Below are positions 23,867-36,199 of a stretch of 64,000 bases of DNA, piece by piece. Below the pieces are notes generated by a model. The model did no database searches, was not told where the DNA came from, and was given only the letters and a program-made list of their open reading frames with translations. Each line of letters begins with the position of its first letter. Within the stretch, counting starts at the first letter, position 1. The translations under genes and the position numbers were made by a program. The stretch is from the NCBI GenBank assembly GCA_947034885.2, contig OX344754.2, forward strand, positions 10,423,001 to 10,487,000. Reading direction: 5' to 3'. This DNA is from Thuidium tamariscinum. Its lineage: Eukaryota > Streptophyta > Bryopsida > Hypnales > Thuidiaceae.

Positions 23867-25801
23867 TCCAATGCTTTGGGGAAGCACTTTCAAAGATGTA
23901 CATCCTTCAACATTTAGCTCTTGAAGAGCCTCTAGTTCTCGAATGTTCTCTGAAAGCTCAGTCAAGGATGTACACCACTGAAGATTCAAAACTAGAAGAA
24001 CTCGCAATCCACACATATTTGGAAGTTTCGAATCAAAGTGATTTTTTGAAAGGTCTAGATATCGTAAAGCTTGTAAGTTGGAAAAGAATGCCTCAGGAAT
24101 ATTCAATTTCTTCTCCGAAGTGGATATTTCAGATAGCAAACATACTCGAAGATTAGGAGCATGAAGTTGGTTTGGCCATTTTGAAATGTTGCTTTGAACA
24201 AATGACATCCTTTGGATTTCATTAAGTGACTTGTTTGCAAAAAGTGATGTCAACACTTTTCCTGATTGAAACCAATATTTGGATGCAAAATCCCCTGGTT
24301 CTGATTGATCAGTGATGTACATTGCAAGGTCTCGTAGAATGTCATGTACAACAATGTATCCACGCTCTCGATTCCAATCAACCATGGACCGCTTTACAAG
24401 AATTTCAAGGTGTCTTATAGCTTCATCTGTGGCTTCTTGTCTATCGAGTGCACCAAATAATCCTTCTGCAATCCACATCTTGCATAAAAGACTAATTGGA
24501 ATGTTGTAGTCTTCTGGAAAAGCTGCACAATACAAAAAGCAAGTTTTTGTTGTTTCGTGCTTCAAATCATTGTAACTTAATTGCAAGCGGTGATACAATT
24601 CATCATCCACATTGGAATCCAATAATGGCTTGGATTCCTTCAATTCCAATAGGGCACAACGCCATTCAGCCATGTCATTCTTGTCAAGCATTGCACTTCC
24701 AATAACTTTCAATGCTAATGGAAGCCCCTTGCATTCTTTGCAAACTTTTCTTGCCTCGTCTTCTAATATATTTGGTGGAGGAGTACCATTTTCAAATGCA
24801 TGAGCACAAAACAATTTCCAACTATCTTCATTTGAGAGCTCTAGCACCACTTCCACTTCAGCATGAACTTTACAGAGGACCGTGGTACTTCGGGTTGTTA
24901 TGAGAGTGGTAGACCCTGGAGATGAGGCAATATTCAACCAATACATCATTTCTCGATGATCACATTGATTTCCCCACACATCATCTAAAATCAAGAACAT
25001 CTTCTTCTTTGCAAATGCATTCCATAAGTATGTCCGTTGGTCTTCTTGGTTGCGATGAGCATATTCCTTCTTAAATACACCATCATTCAAGAACTTTCCC
25101 ATGGTTTTGTACAAGTCCGGTATTCTTGCATCCAAGCCAACCGTAATCCACAAGATCCCCTCTACCCCATATAAAGCTTTAATGTCTTCATCATTGTTCA
25201 ATTTCCTGGCAAGCAAAGTTTTCCCAGCTCCACCCCTTCCTTGCAAACCAAAGAAAGTAGGCTTAGTTGTTCTACAGCTTGCCAATATAGATGTCTTGAG
25301 ATTGTTGAATGGTTTTTCCACCCCTACAATCAAAGAAGGAGTTGTTTGTGTTACAAAATCAACTTTTGATTTTGATTGGTTTTGAGATGAGTTTGAAGAT
25401 TGTCCATTAATACCAAGTGTGGCTAGAATTGCATTCAACCTTGCCTCATCAATTTGATTGGTAATGTATTGTAAGCAAGATGGTAATTTGCGCCACTGCC
25501 ACACCTTCATGAATCTCGTCCACTTGCCATACTTGGTCTTCTTCAAACATTCTTCAAGAACACTTTGAGCATTGAGTAGTATTGTATTGAACTCTGACAA
25601 CCAGTTTAAATGCTCTTGCGTCCAATTGGTTGAGTTTTCCTCAACAACCTTGAGCAAAGGAATAATTCTATCTACCTTGACCTGGAGAACTTTGCAACTT
25701 CCTTTGACTCTTATTGCCCCTTTGGCACCATCAATCACCTTTGTCAACAACAAACTCACTGCTGCTCCCACCAACGCTGGAGTAAAAAGTGGATCCCCCA
25801 T
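21953..25801 (-). CDS. NLR1: RPW8-like/NB-ARC/LRR intracellular immune receptor
   Basis: Single-exon frame of 1282 codons starting MGDPLFTPALVGAAVSLLLT. Residues 1-130 look like an RPW8/CC-R-type helical domain. The NB-ARC domain shows the P-loop GRGGAGKT (188-195), kinase-2 LILDDVWG (270-277), RNBS-B GSTTLITTRS (about 296-305), CKGLPLALKVIG (357-368), RNBS-D CFLYCAAFPED (421-431) and VHD in place of MHD (485-487). LRRs start near 530. From residue 646 to 1269 there are 13 consecutive 48-residue double-LRR units, then a partial unit ending LDLES, with no domain after the LRRs. Proteins of this class act as ATP/ADP-switched pathogen sensors or helpers in the cytoplasm; which of these NLR1 is cannot be told here. 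CTACTTTATAG just before GGTACCATG could be the acceptor of a 5'-UTR intron. NLR2 (45950-49176) is a close but broken paralogue. Confidence 0.93.
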   Translation of the reverse strand: MGDPLFTPALVGAAVSLLLTKVIDGAKGAIRVKGSCKVLQVKVDRIIPLLKVVEENSTNWTQEHLNWLSEFNTILLNAQSVLEECLKKTKYGKWTRFMKVWQWRKLPSCLQYITNQIDEARLNAILATLGINGQSSNSSQNQSKSKVDFVTQTTPSLIVGVEKPFNNLKTSILASCRTTKPTFFGLQGRGGAGKTLLARKLNNDEDIKALYGVEGILWITVGLDARIPDLYKTMGKFLNDGVFKKEYAHRNQEDQRTYLWNAFAKKKMFLILDDVWGNQCDHREMMYWLNIASSPGSTTLITTRSTTVLCKVHAEVEVVLELSNEDSWKLFCAHAFENGTPPPNILEDEARKVCKECKGLPLALKVIGSAMLDKNDMAEWRCALLELKESKPLLDSNVDDELYHRLQLSYNDLKHETTKTCFLYCAAFPEDYNIPISLLCKMWIAEGLFGALDRQEATDEAIRHLEILVKRSMVDWNRERGYIVVHDILRDLAMYITDQSEPGDFASKYWFQSGKVLTSLFANKSLNEIQRMSFVQSNISKWPNQLHAPNLRVCLLSEISTSEKKLNIPEAFFSNLQALRYLDLSKNHFDSKLPNMCGLRVLLVLNLQWCTSLTELSENIRELEALQELNVEGCTSLKVLPQSIGGLKCLTKLDLRGCQSLSELPKSIGKLEALQELDLGECTSLKVLPQSIGGLKCLTKLDLYWCESLSELPKSIGELEALQKLSLGGCTSLKVLPQSIGGLKCLTKLGLFGCESCSELPTSIEELEALQELNVEGCTSLKVLPQSIGGLKCLTKLDLRGCQSLSELPKSIGKLEALQELDLGGCTFLKVLPQSIGGLKYLTKLDLLECESLSELPKSIGALEALQKLNLGGCTSLKVLPQSIGGLKCLTKLGLFGCESCSELPTSIEELEALQELNVEGCTSLKVLPQSIGGLKCLTKLYLRGCESLSELPKSIGKLEALQELDLGGCTFLKVLPQSIGGLKYLTKLGLFGCESCSELSTSIEELEALQELYLRECTSLKVLPQSIGGLKCLTKLGLLECESLSELPKSIGELEALQKLDLAGCTSLKVLPQSVGGLKCLTKLDLRRCQSLSELSKTIGELEGLQELDLEECTSLKVLPQSIRGLKCLTRLYLRGCESLSELPKSIGELEALQELDLEECTSLKVLPQSIGGLKCLTRLYLRGCQSLSELPKTIGELEALQELDLEGCTSLKVLPQSIGGLKCLKKLDLCRCQSLSELPKSIGELEALQKLDLEECTSLKVLPQNIGGLKCLITKLDLES

Positions 25802-28300
25802 GGTACCCTATAAAGTAGAAAAGAAGATTTAAAACTCTCGTAGCAATCTAGAATGTAGCATAAACATTGCATTCACATAAAAACTCAAAAAGATTACAAT
25901 CAAGGACATAATTGTGGCTAGTTTTCACCCCATCTCAACATAAAACTAAAATCATTGAAATTAGAATGCAAGTTCTACACAAGTTTTACAAAGAGTTTTA
26001 AATACATATCTAACAAGATGCCTTATCAAGAAAAATTCCTAATTGGTATCCAAATCTTCTATTGAATACTTGATAAAAGCATTAATCTTACAAAATTCCA
26101 TCTCATGCAAGTTTACCAAGGTCCAAGTTTATCAATGAAGTTCATATCAACAACAAGTCACAAGTAGTTTTCAATGAATTACAAATGAAAAATGAAAAAT
26201 CTACTTTTTTATAAAAATAGGAATAAATAATTTATCTATTAGCGGATATGATGGTTGCCTTACCCTTGTAGGACAAATGAATCTTTCAATTTGTTTCTCC
26301 TTTCTAGACAGTAGTAACAATTCATACTTTCTAATAGTGTAAAAATATATGTTGAATTTAGAAATTGAACAAAAGAATCAATATGTTGTCTTCAAATTCA
26401 AGAGTCATTGGATGGACTAACAAAATCTTCACCATGATGGTTGACCAACAATTTTAAACAATCAATCTTATCCATATATACCTTCAAAAGTAAGGCCCTA
26501 AAAATTACCATTTTCTTTTATGGTTTTGACTCTCCTAAAGTAAAAGTAGTTCCTTGACTTTAAGTCTCAAGGCCTTTTCAAAGTCAAATTCCACTCAAAA
26601 TTGCAACTTCTATTGCAAAGTGCAAAAAGCTTTTAGAAACTGTTATTTTAGTATACTTTATTTGATCTTGCAATAAAACTAGAGAAGAATGTGTAGAAGA
26701 GATATAGATTGCACCACTATGCATTGCAAGAAATTTGCATTTGAAAGAAAAAAAATTATTCTTTCCACACCCTACCTAATTAGATTTAAAGGCTTTGAAT
26801 CTTCTTAACTTCAATTTTTTCTACAACATATGTTGAAATAAACTCTTTCGTCATTGAAGTACTAAAATGGAAGTCTCAAAAAAAAAATTCCAATAAAATA
26901 TACTTGATTTTCATCCATTAAAAAATGTTAAATAGAAATAAGTTTTAGAGTTGAATAAGAAAATAAGTCGCTATCAATTCTAAGATGAAATTGAAACACA
27001 ATAATCCCAATGACAAGATTTTTCTAATAAAAAAACTAATCTAACCAAACAATTTTTCTTGAAAAATAGTAAAAATTAAATTTTAAAATTGAAACCTTAA
27101 AATCATTTTTTCAAGAAGATGTTTATATTAGCCAAAAACCAATATTGTCCATAACTTTTTCTTATTTCTAATCTTAATAGAATGAATTAAATCTTTCTAT
27201 ACTAACAAAAGTATTTTTAGTGAAAATGCTTGCTTTTGAATACCAATTGAAATAAAAAAATATTTTCCAAAAGCTAATGTGCATTCCTATTTTCAAAAAA
27301 AGTTTCAAAAATTCATGATGAAAAGTGCTATTGTAGAAAGCTATACAATATCCATTTCATTCCATACATGGACAATGGGACTTTTAGGATTAACTATTTT
27401 ATTTTAAACTAAAAACCTTCATTTTACCATACTAAAATATACCTAGGTTGGGCCTCAATCTCATTATTCAAGATTGATGATCTTAGATTTGATGCATAAC
27501 CATAAACATCTAGGTTGCAAAACTATTGGAAAAATTATTTGCAGTAAGGTTCCTTGCCAAATCCAACAAAAAACATATTCATTTCATTAATGATGGAATT
27601 GGTTTTGAAGGATTAACACTCTTCTTATACTACAAAAATTCAAAAATTCAAGTCCACTTAGCATACTTGACTATACAACATCTCCAATATTTTTGTAAAT
27701 TTTGTCAAAGACCAAACTCTATAAGATGAATACAACCACTACATACAAAATGCTAATGAGTTGAAAAAGGCACATAAGTATTGGTACTATTACCTCCAAA
27801 ATTGTCAACTATAAGATAAAACACCCATAACTATCAAAATAAGCATTCCGCATGGTTTGAGGCACCTTTTTCTTAAAAAATTCATATTCTCGCAATGTTT
27901 CCAATTGAAAATCAAGAATTTTCAGATAAAATTAGAATTTTTGGATAAGGCATCAAATTTCTATGAATTTTTAAGTCCCTAGGACACCCTAAATCGCGAT
28001 CTAATAAAGTTGCCTTGATTCTCATTCCAAAAATCTAATAAAATCAAAGCCCTCCAACCAAAATTAAGAATGGGGATGGTTTCAAGGTACTTTGGGAGAT
28101 AAGTTAAGGTTACTCTAATGTCAAAAAAAGGGTACACTAATGGTTATGGTTATGGATGCTTCTACCTTATATCCAACCTCTATTCTATGTCCCGTAAGTT
28201 ATTGAAACATGGGTATATATACATATATGTTTTTACACAAATGGCATCAACTAGTTAAGAATACAAATACATTATAACATCTATTTGTACCTCTGGTGAA
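25802..28300. repeat. NLR1 upstream flank, duplicated upstream of NLR2
   Basis: Nearly the whole stretch is repeated at 49177-51238 plus 57413-57860, with a diverged version at 37890-39590. Blocks such as CACAAGTAGTTTTCAATGAA and GGTTGACCAACAA recur in order. It must contain the NLR1 promoter and any 5'-UTR intron, but no distinct element can be assigned. No credible coding frame. Confidence 0.8.
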
Positions 28301-29270
28301 CCTACTCATCTATATAAAATACAACTTGTACCTCATACTTACATCCTTCCCAATCAAAACAGACATGTCCACAATGAGTATGTGATCTCTGGGTCTCCAA
28401 ATCTGCTAAATTACCACACAAGAAAGAAGGAAATGAATTGGTACCAACCAATTGTTGCGTTCTTTCCGTGAGAAGAGCAGCACTTTGTTGCAGCCAATGT
28501 CGGCAGATCCGTCCGAAACTAGTTCCTTCTACGCACCGATAATCAGAACCTGCGTATTCTTGATCAAAGTATTTCACTCCATCGCGAATCCACTGAAACC
28601 AAGACTCCACGACCTCCGAGCAGCTGCAGATGCCGCATCCAAACGCTTGCAACCTTGCCTGCCAAGCTCGTCTAGCCACGGGAGTCAAACGACTCCAGCC
28701 AAACCAACGTCACAGAAACCTAAGTCCAACTCCAGGTCGGTCTTCGAAACACACAACCTCCTTAGGCCGGAACAGTATGCCAACTTCCACACCAGCAAGC
28801 TCGTCTCGGCACCACAACAAGACTAAGACCAAGACCCAGTTTCGCAAACACAGGGTCGCCCAAACGAGTGCGGAGAAAATCCCAGCGAGATGCAAGCTGA
28901 GCTACTGGGGAAGGGCTCGCAAGAAGGACGCGGTTGCAACGATGGTCTTCGAAACAAACAACCTCCTCTGGCCGGAACAAAATGGCAACTTCCACAGTCA
29001 ATCAAGATCATCTCGGCACCACAACAAGACTGACGAGATCACGTTTTGCAAACAGCACGTCATCGAAACGGACACAGAGCGAGCCCCGATCTGAGCGCTC
29101 CAGAGGCAAAGCTTAATGGCGAGACTCTGCAAGAAGGACGCAATCATTTGTTTGAAAAAAAGAAAAAGTCATCCTCGATAGTCGAAGGACGTGCACTGGT
29201 CGATCACGGAGGCCGGCCGGCCGGCCACCATGCATCACCGATATTCGTGCAGTGCCCCCATCTCTTTTCT
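28301..29270. repeat. GC-rich block, copy A
   Basis: GC content rises sharply against the AT-rich surroundings. The block recurs at 57861-58850 (close) and 39591-40477 (diverged). Open frames on both strands run 60-150 codons but are not kept intact between copies. The most gene-like is a minus-strand stretch (LQAFGCGICSCSEVVESW, about 28620), part of which survives in copy B (AFGCGICSFSEVVESWLQW, near 58180). It may be a decayed first exon or a former promoter region. GGCCGGCCGGCC occurs at 29213. Confidence 0.55.
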
Positions 29271-32200
29271 GTTCAAGCCGACCCAGTCAAAGGCCCCGGT
29301 GGAGCCTGGTCCAAATTACCCCCGAGAAGAACTTGGCAAATTTGAGCTCATATTTCATTGGGATCGGGGACTCTTTCGTGTGGCATGCAGCTGAACATTA
29401 GCCACTCAACAATGCAGTTGGGGCACATTGGTATATTCACCCTTCACTTCTGTTGATGTAAAATCGGGAGCATTGCAACCTGAGTCCTATCAACAGAGAC
29501 TTGGTGTGGCCTAAGCTTAGCCTTGGTCCGAAGAAAGGACTTCTGTTACTGATGTAACTTGTTGCTGATCCTAGCTCCCAACCACGAAGGACCATCAATT
29601 GAGGCTTGAGAATTCGTACGAGGCATGGAGACCCATTGCAGACCCTCTGGTCACTGTGAATATTGAGATTGAATACTTTCAGAATATTCTAGTTGCAATA
29701 AAACAACAAAATTAAGAGTTTTTCATACACACTTTGGTCATTGACTCACTTTTGAGTAGTAAGAAAATACTCATTATAGGTGGTCAAAGGAAAAATATAT
29801 AGCTTTCCATTGTTGTCCCTAGGGAAAACTATTTATGTTCTTTGAAATTTCATTGTGGTTCTTTGAACTACCTACTGTTTTGTGATGGTAATTCACAAGT
29901 GTCCCTTCAAATAGTGAAATAATGAAGGACCATTTTTCCATGAAATTATTCTCCAAAGTCATAAAATAGTGACTATTGAACTTTAATTCAAGTCCTACCA
30001 CTGCACCAATTTTTATTTCATTTGAATCTGTCCATGAAAAATTATAGAAGGAAATGTCATTTTCAATGAACAGGAGGCAGCACGGTCATGATTATTAACG
30101 CTAGAGGGTGATTGCAAGAAACACTTGTCCTTTTTTTTGTCCCCTTGACCTTTAGGAGGTAGTTTTTTGCTCATAACTTTTGCATCTTTTGTTCATTTGA
30201 CTTGAAAATTGAAATGAAGGCGCCTACAAAAGTTTTACATTTTGTGTAGTTTTTTCAATTTTTTCAATACTATTTTACTATTTTTAAATTGCCCCCAATT
30301 GGGTGTCTACTTTGGCCATTTGGCGGGGTTTTAGTCCTATTTTTGACCCAAAAATGCAAATTTTGAGCTGAAAATTGGCATGCGAGGACCTCATCTAAAG
30401 TTGCACAAGGCCACAAAGAGATTTTTTGAAAATACTATATTGTTCAACCTCCACATGTCGTCAAAGTGGATGACTTTGCACAAGTGTGGAGAATAAAATT
30501 TATTATTTCCAAAGATGAAATTTGTTGGAAAATAAAGACCTTTACTTGGAAAAAAAATGGGTTTTTTATTTTCATTTTTTGAATTATTTTACTATTTTTA
30601 CCAAACTAGTGAAAAAAATGAGCTATTTTCATTGTATTTTTCTTTGTCTATAACATTTAGAGAAATTTTTTCTTAGGTATGAATTTCAAGAGACATAATA
30701 TTCTCATTTCTCTTCAAATTATCCATATTTTTTTCAATTTAAAAATAAATTATTCAAAGGGTCACATGACTCACAGATTTTGAGCCATTTTGAGCCAAAA
30801 CTGGTAAATATTTCTTGCAATGACCCTAGAGCAAAAATTATAGTATCATGTCCGAAAGAGCTTGGGCAGGGCTATGGGCAAGGCTTTGGACCAAGTTCAG
30901 GCTTGGTACCTCACTGACATTTTTTTGGTCCCACACATTTGTATCAATGTCTAAAGAGGTGGTGGCAAGTGGCGGTTGATCCATGACTTAACTAAACTTT
31001 AGAAGTTCACACATAATAAAAAAAAAAACAAAAACCAACACATCACAAAGTAATGCAATGCTGAATTAAAAAAAATTTAAAATTAAATTTTTTTTTAAAT
31101 TGCAATCTAGTATGAATAGTAATGGTGCAAGTTGGATTGTTTTGTTTTTTTGGAAAAAAAAATTCAGTAGTTTCTTCACATCATGTCTTTAGATGGAACA
31201 ATATTTTCTCTTTATGGAGGATGGGAGTATAATGAAATTAGTCTTGCATGTCGCAGGAAGAATATAGACAAAGGACATGTATTAGTTATCCTATGTCAGT
31301 GGTCCTTCCATGGTCTAAACCCAATATCCCCAATTGCCATGTACTTCACCACCTTTGTTTCAAAACATAGAGTGATCAAGGTTGTCAAAGCTACATATTT
31401 TGGGAAATTTGAGTGGGTTTTTTTCCAGCTTGTAGGCCTTCCTCATATCTAGAACTTGACCGTTCACTTTTTGAAGAAATTAATGTATGTGCAAGTTATA
31501 AATTGTTGAAAAAAAAGCTTTGTATTAGAGTTTTTTCCAGACTAGTTATGTATTGGAATTTTTTGGTATATGTTCCACAATTTGAAATGTTTTGGAATTT
31601 TTTGAACATGCTCCTAACTTTGTCATAAAAAGCAAGAAAAAAAAGTTCAAGTAAAAAAATGAAATTATCTTGTACAAAAGCCTCCCCAAAATAGAGTTGC
31701 TCAAAATTTGGATGCCCCTAAAAAACATCTTATTTTACTTCAAACACTATAATCTTGCAATTTGTATGGTCAAAACCTCCCATTTTTTTACTACAACATA
31801 ATGAAGTAGTCTAATACTAGATCTTACGGTAAAATGCACCAAATTTTCATTCATCAATTCATAAGGACCTTGCCATCAAAATAGCCCATTTTGATTGTTT
31901 TTGAGTGAATTACTATCAAAGAACTTTAGGAGTTAATTAGTCTCCAATAGTAGGAAGCCATGTGAAGTAAGGTAGGGGATTAATTAAATATTGAAGTTCC
32001 AAAAGTGTCTTCAAATGTAGAATGACAATTTTCTTTCTTATTAGCATCAACAATGTACAAATAGCTTACCTTTCAAGGAGGTGAAACACTATTTTTGGGA
32101 TGGAAAAGACAATGTGAATGAATAAACAAAGGACAAAAGAGATAACAAGGCTCATTCCTATGTGAAATGCTTTTAGTGGCCATTGCATTTCAATTTCAAC

Positions 32201-33000
32201 AATTCATACTAATTCCACAAAGCTCTAAAAAATATGAAACAAATTGTGTAAAATGTCAATTTTCCATTTTTCTTTCAAGGATGATTAATAAGTGAATATA
32301 ATTCAAGAAGTTTTACCTCCCCAAGTTAATTTTCAGCTTTGTAATGGATGCTTTATGGACCACATACCTTGTATACTAAGGTAGAAGTACTAGTAGTCAA
32401 TTGCATTAAAAAATTAACCTATGGGATGTGCTATATATTTCTAACCATAGGGTAGAAATGAAGCTTGGAATGTTTTCTTTGTTTTTTTGTCTTTTTCAAG
32501 GTTGAGACTCATTAGGTTATGACACATATGCAAAGAAGTGAGTGGAAAAATAATTCTAAATTAGTTGGAAATGAAAGACTCTTGACATTGAAAATAGGTG
32601 CAATGTACTTTTCGGCTTACAAAATTCATAATAATAATTTCAATTTTGAAGGTAAAATTTGAAAAATTCTCTAAGGTAGGAGGCTCGAAAACTATTCAAG
32701 CTCCAAAATCCAAATGTATATAGTTGGTATATGTTGCTTTTTAATCTTTACAGTGATGTACAAATGGTGTAGATTTAAGGGGGTGGGTGATTTTAGAGCC
32801 CTATGTCATATTGACTTCAAAAATTCATAACTAATTCCACAAATCTCTAAAAATTATGAAACAACTTGGATGCCTATTCTAGCTGCCTTTCAAGGAAAAT
32901 TCCCTGAAAAATATTTTAAGATGTTTCACCTCCCCAAAATTCAGTTTTAGTCCTTGGATGGATGGTTTATGGACCTCCTACCTTATCCCCATCTTTGTAC
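29271..33000. repeat. R repeat, copy 4 (diverged, rearranged, contains M5)
   Basis: The left end is recognisable from the CCGAGAAGAACTTGGCAAAT and GGACCATCAATTGAGGCTTGAG blocks, as in R1. Further right the order breaks down. The R module containing GAGGTGAAACATCTTGAAAT appears in inverted orientation twice, near 32190-32370 and 32830-32985. No gene was recognised in 30831-33000. Confidence 0.6.
30106..30826 (+). mobile_element. M-family TIR element, copy M5
   Basis: It starts GGGTGATTGCAAGAAACACT and ends ATTTCTTGCAATGACCC, 721 bp, with TAGA on both sides (30102-30105 and 30827-30830). The interior is strongly diverged from M1, so the ends are better kept than the body. Non-coding. Confidence 0.9.
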
Positions 33001-33224
33001 ATAAGAAAAATACCCACCAGCTCTTGTTCTTCACCACCTGCTCCAAAATTGCTTAAATGACCATTTACATGCCTTCTTCATAACATTCAGTAGCCCATAG
33101 AAGGACTACCTTTCCTTTTGTGAAGTCCCCATCACCTAATTTCATCTAACATTTCTTGAAGTTTGCAACTTTAGTTACTGAATGGTATGGAATATTCCAC
33201 ACCATTTCATCCGCTGGGAGGCAG

Positions 33225-33610
33225 TGTGACAAGCTGGTATTGAATGTTATGTCCATGCAATGGAATTCCGTTTCATTTGTGTCAAAACTAAAATTTTAAA
33301 AACTTAAAAAATATGAGATACATATCTACTAAACCCACGAATCTTCTGACAGCGTATCCAATCTCCTGCAGATTTCCACGCGTTTTCCTGGGCTGGAACA
33401 GTCCATACGTAACTCTGTGTGTGCTGGAGATTTTTGTTTTAAGTTATGTTTTTCTAAGTTAAGTTACTTGCCATGGATTTCAGTGCACCCGGCATTTCTT
33501 GGGGTTCAGTTCCCGAGTTCATTGGCCCTGTGACATTTCTTTTCTTTTCTTACACAAGTAAGATACACCCTGTGACATATTGGTGGCAGAGATTTAGCCT
33601 TGTAGGGATG
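33225..33610 (+). other. Possible LTR end and primer-binding-site remnant
   Basis: TTGGTGGCAGAG (around 33580) resembles the primer-binding site following the 5' LTR of plant retrotransposons (initiator-Met-type TGGTATCAGAG). It is preceded by a TGTGACA end, and a similar TGTGACA lies at 33225. No second LTR and no gag or pol frame is visible, so at best this is a remnant. Confidence 0.25.
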
Positions 33611-33962
33611 GGCTGGTTTCCTTGGAAATCATGCTTTTTGAATCCGTGTTAATCATCTACTTTAACCCTTGAACGACGCTGCAGACGTTTGGCGTCCGCT
33701 GAATGACAAAGAATCTTTCCTTCAAGAACAGAAATGCAACTTTTCATCGTTGGCATTGGGGGTGGAAAGGGAAGATTTTCTTGCCAGTACTTTGACTTCC
33801 AATGCATATATATTTGGCTTTTTCAAAGTAGGTGATGTCACACGGTATCAAAATGCATGGTTTCCGCGGCCACCAATCCGTCCTTCAAGGGTTAAGAAAT
33901 TCAAAAGTATTCAATGGAGATGAAGGTACTAATCACTATATTTGCTTTTTGCACAAAATTCT

Positions 33963-34097
33963 AAGAGCATCCCCATGCTGCTCTTCAAAGCAACACTTCA
34001 AACATTTTGGACCATTGATTTTCCTTGTCAAAGGAAGATCAATGGTCCAAAATGTTTGAAGTGTTGCTTTGAAGAGCAGGCATGGGGATGTTCTAAA
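33963..34097 (+). repeat. Long near-perfect hairpin (foldback, possible small-RNA precursor)
   Basis: The left arm (about 33963-34026) and right arm (about 34031-34097) pair over about 60 bp around a GTCA loop. The left arm contains TCTTCAAAGCAACACTTCAA and the right contains TTGAAGTGTTGCTTTGAAGA. I see one bulge, one or two wobble-type differences inside the stem and slight fraying at the outer end. It is either a young snap-back MITE or a MIRNA-like or siRNA-producing locus. Confidence 0.85.
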
Positions 34098-36199
34098 GAT
34101 GAACAATTGCTATTCTCTCTTACACACAAGAATTTTCTATCATCCATCGCACTCTTAGTGGCCATGGCATTACGGGGTTAACCAATGTTGAAGGAACAAT
34201 ATTTAGGATAAAACATTACTTAGGATGCAAAATTTCCTCTAGATGACTTCATCTAAATATAGGATAGAAAAAACAAAATGTATTATCATCCATTTCTTCA
34301 TCAGAAGTTGTTGGAGTTCATTTTCAAGGCATAGTATTGCAAATTTCTTCATTATGGTACTATTGACCTTTTTTAATGATAAAGATGCTTAATCCAAAGA
34401 TTCCCTAATAGTACATTTTTGGCCATATCTTGTTGTTCACCCTTGATGTGGATCTTAGCCATAGAAAGGATATTTCTTGAATTGAGTTTCACTAATGAAA
34501 TGAAGCTTTATTAAGTGCAATTTTCATTCTAATTTGAAATTTTTGAATTTCATAAATTTCTTTATTTTATAGCAATATGAATTGAACATTGGATTTACAA
34601 CCATGATTTGTTGACTTTCGAATTTTAGATTGGCATGATAAGCTAAACAACCCATTGTGGTCAAAATTTGAAATTTAGCATCATGCTATTGTTGAAATTT
34701 TTCAATGTTTTCCCCACATTAAGACAAGTGGTTAAAATAATAAGTGCAATTGAAATTTTCTTTGATGAAATATGAATTTGTTGGGAATTTTTGAAGTGTT
34801 CACTCCATTGTGGCCCAATAGAGTTTATAGACTATTTTAAAACCAACAGAATTTGATTCCATAACGCCCATCTTGCTACCTAATGATGTCACAATATTGC
34901 AAGTATGGAAGGCCTAAAAATTCATTTCTTACAATGAATTTTACATTGAGAAGTAGAAATTTTGATATATAGGTTGAGATTTTGTCTACATCTTTACTCG
35001 TAAAGGACTAGGGTGCTCATGGAGACATTGTGAAAAAAAATGTAATTTTTAAGTTATTAAAAAATTATTGTAGTAAGTTATTCAAAAGTCATTGTAGTAA
35101 GTTATTCAAAAATCAAAATTGAAAATGTCATTAGAAACTTTAATTGTATAAAAAAATATAAAGTATTTTACCAAAGTATAGAAAATATTTTAGCCCACTT
35201 AACTACGCACATTGAAAGACTATAACATTTGAAGTAGAAAATAAGAATTCTTTTCATTCTTGTGAAATAAGGTCAATATACTTCAAGTGACGGTTGCTAT
35301 TATGTGAACTTAGAAGTGTGAGCCCATGTGCCTAAAAGACTATATATTTATAATATAAGTGTCTATATTATAATAACTTTCTATGATTATAGTGCATTTA
35401 TGTTATAAAAATCTATACTACAATTGTTTATATAAGAAACACCTTCAATGGTTGTATGATATCTTTTTATGTATGTGCTTGATGCTTACATACTATATTA
35501 TATGTTTTTGAGGCCTCTAGAAGACTACAAGTTTTTGGATTATGCAAACATTATGGGAACTTTGGAAATGTTGTGGGAAAACTCCCTTATATCAACAAGA
35601 TAATGTAGTTGAGACCCTACCATGTCATATAATAATAATAAATTTAAAAAAATTTAATAAATTTTCAAATTTTTTGAAAATATTTTGAATATTGAAATTT
35701 TTAAATCAACAATGGCTAGTTTAATATACAATGAGTAGTTTTGGAAAACAACTCAAAAACAATCTCTTAGAGGCTTGAAAAAACATGTTACATCATTGTT
35801 AGTATATAATGTTAGGTTTAGTCATGAAAAATTTTAGAAGCGAATGTGGAGTCTAGTGTATTCTTGGTAACCTTACAATGCAAAAGGGTTAAGTGAATTG
35901 GCAACACACTAGTTATTTTTTTGTGCAATGAAGAAAGTTTTCATTTGTCATTTAGGATAGTTGAATGCCATTTTTTTATTAATTACATATATGCCAAATT
36001 TCAAAGGTTGATGAGCATTTTGCAAAAAATTATCCACAAAATCTTAAATTGCCCAAGTTGCCTAAAAAATTCAAGGCATCATAATTTTGATCTATGCATC
36101 CAATTTAAAAAAAATATTTTTCACAAGGGAGATATAATTTTATACATTGTGCCTACATCATATGAACATTTGATCAAAAATGACTTTATAGGAACTTAC
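34098..36199. other. AT-rich intergenic DNA, no gene seen
   Basis: Only short frames without motifs. A small direct repeat, GTAGTAAGTTATTCAAAARTC, occurs near 35070 and 35094. Confidence 0.6.

Noticed and set aside
23896..25832. Plus-strand open frames across NLR1 (for example 25101-25385)
   Set aside because: They lie opposite the conserved NB-ARC and LRR frame and have no motifs of their own; the same antisense frames reappear opposite NLR2 because the genes are duplicates.
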